Part shown: positions 1-7,410 of the stretch, one piece after another | Layout of the letters: every line of letters begins with the position of its first letter | How positions within the stretch are numbered: position 1 is the stretch's first letter | Assembly (NCBI RefSeq): GCF_002847285.1 | Contig: NZ_CP025407.1 | Span: 6,141,001-6,205,000, forward strand | From: Streptomyces sp. CMB-StM0423 | GTDB taxonomy: Bacteria; Actinomycetota; Actinomycetes; Streptomycetales; Streptomycetaceae | DNA length: 64,000 nt | Direction: 5' to 3' | Made by a program: the position numbers and the translations under genes | The notes under the pieces: generated by a model | Database searches by the model: none | The model's input: the letters and a program-made list of their open reading frames with translations, nothing else | What the model was told of the DNA's origin: nothing

Positions 1-575
1 GCATCTGGCGCCGCTGGGCCGCCGAGAACGGCAAGGACCCCGAGGAGATCCTGCGCCACGCCCACGGGCGGCAGGCGCACGCCACCATGGCGCACCTCTT
101 CCCCGAGCGGCCCGTCGAGCAGAACCTCGCGGACAACGCGCGCATGCTCGCCTGGGAGACCGCCGACACCGACGGCATCGTGCCGGTGCCGGGTGCGCCG
201 GAGTTCATGGCGGGTCTTGCCGGGCTGCCGCACGCGCTGGTCACGTCCGCGGACCGGGCACTGTCGCAGGCGCGGATGGCGGCGGCGGGGCTGCCGGTGC
301 CGGCGATCTCCATCACGGCGGAGTGCGTGAGCGCGAGCAAGCCGGACCCGGAGGGGTTCCTGAAGGGGGCGGCGGACCTGGGGTTCGCGCCTTCGGAGTG
401 CGTGGTGTTCGAGGACGCGGCGGCGGGCATCGCGGCGGCGCGGGCGGCCGGGATGCGGGTCGTGGGGGTCGGCCCGCGGGCGGCGACGGAGGGGACGGAC
501 ATCCACGTGGAGTCGCTGACGGGCGTCCGGATCCGCCCGCTGGGCGGCGGCGCGTTGCGGTTGACGGTGGGGTAG
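1..575 (+). CDS. HAD-superfamily sugar-phosphatase-like hydrolase (5' truncated by window edge)
   Basis: The reading frame is open from base 3 to the TAG at 573-575, so the start lies outside the window. Visible HAD motifs are motif II (LVTSAD), the motif III lysine in SKPDPEGF and the motif IV acidic pair in VVFEDAAAGI. The nucleophile DxD and most of the cap domain are missing from view. This motif spacing is typical of small-molecule phosphatases of the phosphoglycolate / 2-deoxyglucose-6-phosphate / glycerol-3-phosphate group. The substrate cannot be told from the sequence. The enzyme is probably cytosolic and monocistronic at its 3' end, because a gene-free repeat region follows. Confidence 0.8.
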   Translation, partial: IWRRWAAENGKDPEEILRHAHGRQAHATMAHLFPERPVEQNLADNARMLAWETADTDGIVPVPGAPEFMAGLAGLPHALVTSADRALSQARMAAAGLPVPAISITAECVSASKPDPEGFLKGAADLGFAPSECVVFEDAAAGIAAARAAGMRVVGVGPRAATEGTDIHVESLTGVRIRPLGGGALRLTVG

Positions 576-721
576 GGGGGAGCGGGCGCGGCCGCAGTGG
601 CTGTGGTTCGCCCGGGGGCGTCTTCGCTCATGTCCGCCCTGGGGTAGGCGCCTGGTCGGATGCGTGCGCTCACGCCCGGAGGCGCCTTCGCGCGCGCCCA
701 AGTAATGCGCTGGGTCTGATG

Positions 722-985
722 GTTCGCTCCCGTGCGTGCCCTCGTGCCCGCCCGAGGTGTGTGCCGGGTGTGGTGTGTTCGCTCCCGTACGTCCCCTTAC
801 ACCCGTCCAGGGGTATGCGCCGGGTCTGATGGTTCGCTCCGGTACGCGCCCTCGCGTAGGCGCTGGGTCTTGGTGTGTTCGCTCCCGTGCGTGCCCTTGC
901 GCCCGCCCGAGGTGTGTGCCGGGTCTGGTGTGTTCGCTCCCGTACGTCCCCTCACGCCCGCCCAAGGGTATGCGGCTGCTCTGAC
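722..985. repeat. degenerate 55-bp tandem repeat, about five units
   Basis: The block GTTCGCTCC recurs at 722, 777, 832, 877 and 932, giving spacings of 55, 55, 45 and 55 bases. Each block is followed by a CGTACG/GTGCG-like stretch and a G/T-rich GTGTGTGCCGGGT-like segment. A further, more decayed unit seems to precede it from about 605. Confidence 0.75.
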
Positions 986-1051
986 AGCGCGGGGGTAGTG
1001 GGGCGTTGAGCTGGTACGTCGTGGGGGTGGGACCGGGTGCGGGGGTACGGC

Positions 1052-1310
1052 GTCGGGGTGGCGGTGGTGCGTGGGGTGGGCCGGTGTGCGGGGGTGTCGG
1101 TGAGGGGAGTGGCCGTGTCGTAAAGGCTCCCCCCGGGCCACCCCGCTTGTGAGTGTGCGGGCCTGCGTCCGGTGTCAAGGGCGTCCCTTCCGCTTCGCTC
1201 CAGGGACGTCGCTTCGCGATGGGGCTTCGCCCCACCCTTGACACCGGACTCCGGCCCGTAAAAGACCGGCGGCTATGGGTGGCCCGGAGGGAGCGGGCAC
1301 CCTAACACTG
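1052..1310. repeat. dispersed repeat, left copy, with cloverleaf-forming core (1158-1258)
   Basis: About 260 bases align in order with 62278-62545. The core folds as a closed cloverleaf. CGGGCC at 1158-1163 pairs with GGCCCG at 1253-1258. The 15-mers 1167-1181 and 1235-1249 pair perfectly. Inside are three hairpins: CGTCCCT/AGGGACG (1182-1208), TCGC-TTC-GCGA (1209-1219) and GGGGC-TTC-GCCCC (1221-1233). Several stem changes in the other copy are compensated. Strand and function are unknown. Confidence 0.8.
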
Positions 1311-1364
1311 CGCTACGGATGCCGTGCCCTGCCGACGGGGTGGCCGGGCTACCGGGCGCCGGGT

Positions 1365-1800
1365 CTGCCCCGATCGCCGAGGTTCCCGGCGGACGTTGGG
1401 CGGGCGACCGGGCTCCGGGGCCCCCGATCGCCGATGGACCCGGCGGACGGAAGCCGGGCCCCCTGGGTGGCGGGCTTGCTCCGATCACCGTTGCCCCCGG
1501 CCGTCGTGGGAGGAGACCGGAGACGGGCTGCACCCGATCGCGGCTCCCCCGGGTGGATTGGGGGTGCCCCCACGGTCCGGGCCAGCCGGTCGCCGATGCC
1601 GCCGGCGGGCGGGGGCGAAGCCCGGAGACGGGTCGGGCCCGATCGCGGATACCCCCGCCGCCCAGGGTCGTACCAGCAGTTCCGGGCTCACCCCCCTCGC
1701 CGACACCTCCGGCAGACGTGGGGCCCAGGCCGGTGCCGGGGCTGCACCGGTCGGGGCCCAGGGGGTGCCGGGGTTGAACCGGTCGCGGACGCCCCCGCGG
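1365..1800. repeat. degenerate ~54-bp tandem array, about eight units
   Basis: A CGATCGC-like block (variants CGATCA, CGGTCG) recurs near 1371, 1425, 1482, 1535, 1587, 1640, 1694 and 1748, a steady spacing of 52-57 bases. Each block is followed by a CCCGGCGGACG-like or CCCCCGG-like segment. The 54-base period (18 codons) keeps frames open, which explains the long spurious reading frames. Confidence 0.65.
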
Positions 1801-1835
1801 GGTGGGGCCCAGGTCCCGGGCGCGTGCGTGCCGCC

Positions 1836-2145
1836 GGGCGAAAGTCCGGCTCCGGGGTCCGATTCGGCCCTGATTCCGGGGTGTTACCGCGAGTTACGAC
1901 CACTTTCCTTCGCCCAGGCGCCACGAACACCGGCCACCGGCCTCCGAATCGGCCGCGTGCGTGTCGATGGGCGAAAGTCGGGCCGCGGGGGTGGTTTGTC
2001 CCAGTTTCCCTGGGGGTGTTGCCGCGAGTTGTGCCGGTGGCGTTCCCTCCGGTGGCCTGGGTGGTTGCTGGCGCGCTCAGGTGGCGAAAGTCGGGCTCGG
2101 TGGGTGGTTTGGCCTGATTTTGGGGGTGGGTTACCGCGAGTTTGT
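1836..2145. repeat. three long degenerate units (GGCGAAAGTC ... TTACCGCGAGTT), left set
   Basis: GGCGAAAGTC-type starts lie at about 1837, 1970 and 2083, and the matching (G)GTTACCGCGAGTT-type ends at about 1881-1895, 2016-2030 and 2127-2142. The unit period is 113-132 bases. A related set of three sits at 62778-63101, again downstream of a copy of the cloverleaf element. Confidence 0.7.
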
Positions 2146-2186
2146 CTCGGCGGCGTGCGCGCCGCGCGGCTCCCCCCGGGTGCCGC

Positions 2187-2768
2187 TCAGCCCCTGACGG
2201 CCTCGTAGATGCTGAAGCCCGCCAGGACCAGCATCACGCCCGCCGCCACCTTCGTGATCAGCTTCAGCGGTACGTACCGCATCAGCGTCCGGCCGCCCAG
2301 GATCCCGATCGCCGCCACCGCCCACAGCGCCAGCACCGCGCCGATGCCGACCGACAGCCAGTCGTCGTAGCGCGCGGCCAGGTTCGCGGTCATGATCTGC
2401 GTCAGGTCGCCGAACTCGGCGACCAGGATCAGCATGAAGCCCGCCCCCGCCACCTTCAGGAAGCTCTGGTCGGCGGGGGTCTTGATCTCCTCGTCGTCGT
2501 CGTCCTTCTTCAGCAGCAGGACCAGCGCGCCGGCCAGGAACAGCGCGCCGACGATCGCCTGCACCGGCCGCTGCGGTAGCTGCGCGAGCAGGCTGCCGGC
2601 GGCGATCGCGAGGCTGACGTGGACGACGAAGGCGGCGGCGACGCCGATGAAGACGTAGGAGGCGCGGTAGCGGGTGCCGAGCATGAGGCCGGCGAGCGCG
2701 GTCTTGTCGGGGAGTTCGGCGAGGAAGACGACGCCGAAGACGATCGCGACGGTGCTGAGGCTGAGCAA
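2187..2768 (-). CDS. GDT1/TMEM165 (UPF0016) family membrane protein, probable Mn2+ exporter
   Basis: This 193-residue membrane protein has about six hydrophobic segments. It carries the two family signatures: ELPDKT at residues 18-23 in the first helix and EFGDLT at 118-123 in the fourth. A charged KKDDDDEE loop splits the two halves. Characterised members of the family move Mn2+ or Ca2+ out of the cytosol. The TTG start at 2768 is preceded by AGGAA and no better start exists. A manganese riboswitch lies directly upstream on the same strand and strongly supports a manganese-efflux role; the assignment to Mn2+ is inference from that pairing. The second motif has Leu where K/R is usual (GDLT). 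Confidence 0.88.
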   Translation of the reverse strand: MLSLSTVAIVFGVVFLAELPDKTALAGLMLGTRYRASYVFIGVAAAFVVHVSLAIAAGSLLAQLPQRPVQAIVGALFLAGALVLLLKKDDDDEEIKTPADQSFLKVAGAGFMLILVAEFGDLTQIMTANLAARYDDWLSVGIGAVLALWAVAAIGILGGRTLMRYVPLKLITKVAAGVMLVLAGFSIYEAVRG

Positions 2769-2810
2769 GGTTCCTACTCTCGGTCAGGCGCCGTACCGAG
2801 AGCGTAAGCG

Positions 2811-2976
2811 CATGGCAGACCTCGGCACGGCAGCGTCAAAGGACACTGCGGCCGAAGGTCTCGCCGGCGCGGAGGTCCCGCCGCCTTCCGGCCGTACGGT
2901 TCCGCGCTCCGGGCGCCGGCCCAGCGGGCTGGGCAGTATGTCGACGACACCGGCTGAGGGCTACTCCCCTTCAGAC
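2811..2976 (-). promoter_or_regulatory. yybP-ykoY manganese riboswitch
   Basis: Read on the minus strand, the segment opens with GAAGGGGAGTAGC, continues through GTCGACATACTG, and closes with GGCGAGACCTTCGG followed by GCCGAGGTC. These blocks are the hallmark of actinobacterial yybP-ykoY Mn2+ sensors. It sits 40-200 bases before the GDT1-family gene. Its 5' edge overlaps the stop codon of the upstream permease gene (2961-2963), so the leader may be processed or read through from that gene. Boundaries are approximate. Confidence 0.85.
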
Positions 2977-3809
2977 GTCCCCGAGTGTAGGCGATGCACC
3001 CTGCCGCGGGCGACCAGCTCCAGCGTCACCGCGACCGCCACCGCCTGCACCGCCATCAGCGCGACCAGCACGAAGAGCTGCACCGCACCGGCCTCGACAG
3101 GGGACGCGCCGCCCAGCAGCATGCCGACGTACGCGCCGGGGAGTGTGACGAGGCCCACGGTGCGGGTCTGGTCGAGGCCCGGGATCAGGGCGTCGGAGGC
3201 GGCCGGGCGGGCTATCTCCAGGCGCGCCTCGTGCTCCAGGAAGCCGAGCGCGAGCGCCGCCTCCACCTCGCCGTGCCGGGTCGTCAGCTCGTCCAGCGCG
3301 CGGCGGCCGCCGAGTACGGTGCCGGTCAGCGCGCCGCCGATGAGGATGCCGCTGACGGGGATGAGGGCGATGTCGTCGACCCCGACGAGGCCGGTGAGCA
3401 GCAGCGTGGCGACGACCGGGGTGACGCCGGTGGCGATGGGGACGGCGGCCCAGCGCCAGGTGCGGTTGTGGGTGATGCGGCGGCCCGCGGTCCAGGTGGC
3501 GACGGCGAACATCAGGGCCACGAAGGCGAGGAGCAGCGGCACGGCGCGTACGACGTAGCCGATGACGAGCGAGACGGCGGCGAGTTGGGCGGCGGCGCGC
3601 AGCCCCGCGGTGGCGATGGCGCGCGCGTGTGGTGAGCCCCCGAGGGGTATTCGGCTCTTCCCGCCCCCTCGTTTCCCGCCGCCTGCGCCGCCTTTTCCGC
3701 TCTGCCGCTGCTCGTTTCCCTCGCCGAGACGGGCCACCGCGGCGACGGTGACGGCGGCGGCCAGCAGGGCGGTGAGCACGGCCGCGAGGGTGACGTTGAC
3801 GGGCAACAC
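2961..3809 (-). CDS. FetB-like (UPF0014) ABC transporter permease
   Basis: The product is 282 residues with about seven membrane segments. The C-terminal half matches the FetB/YbbM family: ALGFLEHEARLEIARPA followed by LIPGLDQTRTVGLVTLPGA and a glycine-rich GMLLGGASPVEA helix. Family members export iron or other metals with a separate ATPase (FetA); no such ATPase is seen next to it. Residues about 25-50 form a Lys/Gly-rich cytosolic insert that is not typical. The GTG at 3809 is chosen because upstream sequence is not protein-like; TTG at 3806 is also possible. The gene lies just upstream of the Mn riboswitch and GDT1 gene on the same strand, so metal homeostasis is a plausible shared theme. 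Confidence 0.75.
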   Translation of the reverse strand: MLPVNVTLAAVLTALLAAAVTVAAVARLGEGNEQRQSGKGGAGGGKRGGGKSRIPLGGSPHARAIATAGLRAAAQLAAVSLVIGYVVRAVPLLLAFVALMFAVATWTAGRRITHNRTWRWAAVPIATGVTPVVATLLLTGLVGVDDIALIPVSGILIGGALTGTVLGGRRALDELTTRHGEVEAALALGFLEHEARLEIARPAASDALIPGLDQTRTVGLVTLPGAYVGMLLGGASPVEAGAVQLFVLVALMAVQAVAVAVTLELVARGRVHRLHSGTSEGE

Positions 3810-3886
3810 CAGCCGAGCGTAGTCCGGTCCGGGGGCGGCGGCGCCGGGGGCGCAGCGAGGGCAAACCGGTACGTGGTCTTGCGGAT

Positions 3887-3900
3887 GACATGGCCATGTC
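3887..3900. promoter_or_regulatory. 14-bp perfect palindrome between divergent genes
   Basis: GACATGGCCATGTC is a perfect palindrome in the 186-bp gap between the FetB-like gene and the HNH nuclease gene. A second palindrome, GTGCACGTGCAC, lies at 3956-3967. Either could be an operator; no known regulator is assigned. Confidence 0.4.
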
Positions 3901-3995
3901 CTCAAGGTGTTACCTGGTGCCTGCAGAAACGACACTTCGCAGCGCCAGCATCCACGTGCACGTGCACAACACCCCCCATAGATCCGGGAGTTCGT

Positions 3996-4661
3996 ATGTC
4001 CGGCATTTCTCAGCGGCCGCTCACGCGGCTGAAGGTCTACGCGCGTCACCTCGCCGCGCCGCTCGCGGCGGCGGCGCTGCTGCTGCTGACCGCGGCGCCC
4101 AACGCCCAGGCCGAACCGCCCGCCCCGCCCAGCCCCGACACCGCCCTCGGCTACCTCGCGGAGATCACCACCGCGCCCGAGGGCTCCTCCGACGGCTACG
4201 ACCGCGACCTCTTCCCGCACTGGAGCACCCAGTCCGGGGCCTGCAACACCCGGGAGGTCGTCCTCGAACGGGACGGCGAGAACGTCGAGCAGGACGCGAG
4301 CTGCGCCGCGGTCAGCGGTTCGTGGTATTCGCCGTACGACGGCGCGACCTGGACCCAGGCGTCCGACGTCGACATCGACCACATGGTGCCGCTCGCCGAA
4401 GCCTGGCGCTCCGGCGCCAGCGCGTGGAGCACCAGCGAGCGCGAGCAGTTCGCCAACGATCTCGACATCGCGCAACTGCTCGCGGTGACCGACAACGTCA
4501 ACCAGTCCAAGAGCGACAAGGACCCGGCGGAGTGGATGCCGCCGTCGACCGACTACCACTGCACCTACGCGAGCATGTGGGTGTGGGTCAAGCACACGTA
4601 CGGCCTGACCGCCGACGACGCCGAGAAGGCGAAGCTGGAGTCCGTTCTCTCCGGCTGCTGA
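3996..4661 (+). CDS. secreted HNH-family nuclease (DUF1524/GmrSD C-terminal type)
   Basis: The 221-residue precursor has an N-terminal basic stretch, a hydrophobic segment (AAPLAAAALLLLTAA) and an AQA signal-peptidase-like site near residue 38. The mature part carries DIDHMVPLAEAW with the catalytic His, a downstream NVNQSKSDKDPAEWMPP block and paired cysteines. These are the features of the extracellular HNH nucleases common in Streptomyces. ATG 3996 is the first start that gives the signal peptide. The gene is monocistronic, followed by a hairpin. The likely role is DNA or RNA hydrolysis outside the cell; specificity is unknown. Confidence 0.85.
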   Translation: MSGISQRPLTRLKVYARHLAAPLAAAALLLLTAAPNAQAEPPAPPSPDTALGYLAEITTAPEGSSDGYDRDLFPHWSTQSGACNTREVVLERDGENVEQDASCAAVSGSWYSPYDGATWTQASDVDIDHMVPLAEAWRSGASAWSTSEREQFANDLDIAQLLAVTDNVNQSKSDKDPAEWMPPSTDYHCTYASMWVWVKHTYGLTADDAEKAKLESVLSGC

Positions 4662-4758
4662 CGGCCTGAGGGGCGGAGGGTCCAACGGGCTGAGGGGCCG
4701 GGGTGCCCAGCTTCCGCGGGCCTGGCAGCCCCGCAGGCGGCAGCCCTACGGCACGCGG

Positions 4759-4785
4759 GCGCGGCGCGGAACTTCCGCGCCGCGC
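4759..4785. terminator. hairpin downstream of the HNH nuclease gene
   Basis: GCGCGGCGCGG (4759-4769) and CCGCGCCGCGC (4775-4785) are perfectly complementary around a 5-base loop. There is no T-tract, as is common for high-GC actinobacteria. Confidence 0.5.
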
Positions 4786-4886
4786 ACCGCGGTTCGCCCG
4801 CCGGCACCGCCCCGGCCCCGGGAGCGGTCCCGGATCCCCCGCGCGACACTGCCTCCACTCCCGACCGCGGAGAAGTGGAGGACCCC

Positions 4887-5576
4887 GTGCTGGGTCTGCT
4901 GATCGCACTCGTGACGTGTCTCGTCCTCGCCGTCTCCCGGCGCCGCCGGCGCCGCCGCCGCACCGCCTTCCTCGGTGCCGTCCTGCGCGGTGATCCCGCC
5001 GAGGTGCGCGCCCTGGTCGACCGGGGTTACGGCCTCGGCATCTCCGACGCCCGCGGGGACACGGCGCTGCACTACGCCTACTACGCGGGCGACCACGAAC
5101 TCGTCCAGATGCTCCTCGCCCTCGGCGCCCACCAGGAGGCGTACAACCGCGACGGGCTGCTGCCGCACCAACTCGCCGAGGTGGCCGAGGCGGAGCTGCG
5201 CATCGAGGAACTCGTCGACCTCTTCCGCCGGCATGGCGGCGAAGCGACCGCCCGGGCCGCGGACCTGGCCGAAGAGCTGCGCCCGTACCACCGCGCCCCC
5301 GTCTACCCCGCGGCGCTGATCAACGTCCTCGCCAGGACCGAGGACGGCGAGCCGGTGCGCGCCGTGCTCCTGACCGCCATCCGGCTCGGCCGCGCGGACT
5401 TCCTCGCCGTGCTGGAGGAGGAGCTGGGGCGCCGCGGTGACCGCGGGATCGCCGAGGACTACCTCAACAGCGGTTCCCCGCGGCTCGGGCACGCGGCCGA
5501 GCAGTGGGCCGCGGGACACGACTTCGCGATCACGGACCGCGGCGCGGGCGCCCGCGCCGGCTGGGGCCGGCTCTGA
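4887..5576 (+). CDS. membrane-anchored ankyrin-repeat protein, function unknown
   Basis: An N-terminal hydrophobic helix (LGLLIALVTCLVLAV) is followed by a run of eight arginines. Two ankyrin-like repeats come next: AFLGAVLRGDPAEVRALVDRG, then GDTALHYAYYAGDHELVQMLLALGA. The rest is predicted helical without a known domain. The GTG at 4887 is preferred because GGAGG at 4877-4881 sits at correct distance; an in-frame GTG at 4875 would overlap that site. The product would be about 229 residues, anchored with the ankyrin part in the cytosol. Ankyrin repeats suggest protein binding, partner unknown. Confidence 0.65.
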   Translation: MLGLLIALVTCLVLAVSRRRRRRRRTAFLGAVLRGDPAEVRALVDRGYGLGISDARGDTALHYAYYAGDHELVQMLLALGAHQEAYNRDGLLPHQLAEVAEAELRIEELVDLFRRHGGEATARAADLAEELRPYHRAPVYPAALINVLARTEDGEPVRAVLLTAIRLGRADFLAVLEEELGRRGDRGIAEDYLNSGSPRLGHAAEQWAAGHDFAITDRGAGARAGWGRL

Positions 5577-5724
5577 CGCGCCGCCGCCCCCCGGTCGCGT
5601 AGCGCATCAGGCCCAGGGCCGTCGTCCGGGCGGTGTACGTGCTCGGGCATCCGGGTGAGCATCCGGTATTTGTATGTTTTTCGGGTTATCACTCCAGCGA
5701 ATCGGCGCGGGAGAGAGGTGACCC

Positions 5725-6948
5725 ATGGGCAGGGCGAGACGTGCGGTGGTCGGCGCGTGCGCGGCGGCGGTGCTGGTGCCGGTGGCGGCGGCCGGGTGCA
5801 CGGCGGGGCCGGGAGACGGCGGCGGCAAGGCGGGCGAGAAGGGCGGCGAGCGTACGGACGCCGGCGGCGTCACGCAGAAGAGCCCGAGCGCACGCCTCAT
5901 CGGCGACGGCTCCACCGCCTGGACCGGCGCGCAGCCCGCACAGCCGCGGGTGCGCAAGCTCGCCCCCGGCGAGAAGCCGCCGCAGTTCGTCGTCTTCTCC
6001 TGGGACGGCGCCGGCGAGATCGGCGACGGCCTCTTCAAGCACTTCCGGGAGGTCGGGCGGAAGTACGACGCCGCCATGACGTACTTCCTCTCCGGCATCT
6101 ACCTCCTGCCCGAGTCCAAGCGCTCCCAGTACGAGGCCCCCGGCCACGCCCCCGGCGCCTCCGACATCGGGCTGCTCAGCGACGCGCACATCGAGGAGAC
6201 CGTCGACCAGGTCCGCGGCGCCTGGCTCGACGGCAGCGAGATCGGCACCCACTTCAACGGCCACTTCTGCGGCCCCACCGGCGTCGCGAGCTGGTCGAAG
6301 GAGGAGTGGAAGAGCGAGATCGCGCAGGCCAAGCAGTTCGTGCAGCGGTGGAAGACGAACACCGGCCTGCGCGACGCCGCGCCGCTGCCCTTCGACTACG
6401 ACAAGGAGCTGACCGGCGCCCGCACCCCCTGCCTCGAAGGGGCCGACAACCTCCGCGCCGCCGCCCGCGAACTGGGCTGGCGGTACGACACGAGCGGGGT
6501 GACCGAGCAGGTGTGGCCGGCGAAGAAGGACGGCCTGTGGGACCTGTCGATGCAGCTCGTGCCGTACCCCGGCAGCGACCGCGAAGAGCTGACCATGGAC
6601 TACAACTTCAAGGTCAACCCCCTCACCACCCCCGCCAACGCCCAGTCGCAGATGCGCGACGGGCTGCTCGCCGGCTTCCAGCGCGCGTACACGGGCAACC
6701 GCGCGCCGCTCATCGTCGGCAACCACTTCGAGACCTGGCACGAGGGCGCGTACATGCGCGCGGTCGAGGAGACCATCAGGGAGGTCTGCCCCCGCGAGGA
6801 CGTGCGGTGCGTGTCCTTCCGGCAGCTCGCCGACTGGCTCGACGCACAGGACCCGCGGACGCTGCGGGCGCTGCGTGGCCTGGAGGTGGGGCAGGCGCCG
6901 GCGGGCGGCTGGGGCGCGGTGGGCAGGCGCGGCTCAGGTGTGGAGTGA
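5725..6948 (+). CDS. polysaccharide-deacetylase-like lipoprotein
   Basis: The 407-residue precursor starts with a short basic stretch, a hydrophobic core and the lipobox VAAAGC, so it is probably a lipid-anchored extracellular protein. The NodB-like region begins at FVVFSWDGAG, where SWDG replaces the usual TFDD, and continues with EIGTHFNGHFCG (metal-histidine motif) and later IVGNHFETWHEG. The changed first motif means deacetylase activity should not be assumed. The start ATG 5725 follows AGAGAGGTGA. Its 3' end overlaps the convergent DUF2000 gene by 15 bases. It could act on cell-wall glycans or be a divergent, non-catalytic member. Confidence 0.75.
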   Translation: MGRARRAVVGACAAAVLVPVAAAGCTAGPGDGGGKAGEKGGERTDAGGVTQKSPSARLIGDGSTAWTGAQPAQPRVRKLAPGEKPPQFVVFSWDGAGEIGDGLFKHFREVGRKYDAAMTYFLSGIYLLPESKRSQYEAPGHAPGASDIGLLSDAHIEETVDQVRGAWLDGSEIGTHFNGHFCGPTGVASWSKEEWKSEIAQAKQFVQRWKTNTGLRDAAPLPFDYDKELTGARTPCLEGADNLRAAARELGWRYDTSGVTEQVWPAKKDGLWDLSMQLVPYPGSDREELTMDYNFKVNPLTTPANAQSQMRDGLLAGFQRAYTGNRAPLIVGNHFETWHEGAYMRAVEETIREVCPREDVRCVSFRQLADWLDAQDPRTLRALRGLEVGQAPAGGWGAVGRRGSGVE

Positions 6949-7344
6949 CAGGCCCTTGACCGTACGGTCGACGGCGTTCCTCGGCCCGTAGACCGCGAGG
7001 CCGGCGAGGGTCAGGTCGGCGGCGGCGACGTCGCGGACGGCGGCGCGGTTGTCGTCGTCGTTGCCGGTGGCGAACAGCTCGTCGGTGTAGACGGCGGTGG
7101 CAAGACCGCGGGACAGGGCCCGGGTGTGGGTACGGGTCAGGCCCGCGGCGTCGGAGGCGAAGACGAGGACGGGCTCGCGGAACATCGGCAGGTACCGGTT
7201 GCCGGAGCCGTCCTCGTACGGCTTGCCCATGACGCCGTCGGCGGCGTGGGCGACGCCGCTGCACAGGAAGGCGGTGACGTTCAGCCGCTGCCAGGCGGCC
7301 AGGTCGTGCCGTACGACCACGGTGATCTTGGTCTCGAAGCGCAT
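6934..7344 (-). CDS. DUF2000 family protein
   Basis: The 136-residue product begins MRFETKITVVVRHDLAAWQRLN, the typical opening of DUF2000 proteins, and keeps the family's PMFREPVLVFA and ARGLATAVYTDELF-like blocks. It has no signal peptide or membrane helix. The biochemical role of the family is unknown; homologues are often next to regulators. Here it is divergent, 66 bases from an AraC-type regulator, which suggests control by that protein. Confidence 0.8.
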   Translation of the reverse strand: MRFETKITVVVRHDLAAWQRLNVTAFLCSGVAHAADGVMGKPYEDGSGNRYLPMFREPVLVFASDAAGLTRTHTRALSRGLATAVYTDELFATGNDDDNRAAVRDVAAADLTLAGLAVYGPRNAVDRTVKGLSLHT

Positions 7345-7410
7345 GCCGCCAGCCTGCCCCCGCGGGCGGCGGCGGTCTTGAACGCTGGTGCGGCACCGCG
7401 GTGCGGCACC

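Larger units (their letters stand above)
576..2186. other. gene-free, repeat-rich 1.6-kb region
   Basis: No frame here has start, ribosome binding site, family similarity and non-repetitive composition together; all long open frames run through tandem repeats. The stretch holds, in order, a 55-bp array (about 722-985), a cloverleaf-forming element with conserved flanks (1052-1310), a degenerate array of about 54 bp (1365-1800) and three longer units sharing a GGCGAAAGTC start and a TTACCGCGAGTT end (1836-2145). Confidence 0.7.

Noticed and set aside
1273..2208. Several long overlapping open frames on both strands
   Set aside because: They follow the ~54-bp and longer repeats, lack ribosome sites and resemble no protein; period divisible by three keeps them open.
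4565..4963. Arg-rich minus-strand frames over the HNH 3' end and ankyrin promoter
   Set aside because: Composition typical of shadows in high-GC DNA; no start signal; they cross a terminator hairpin.
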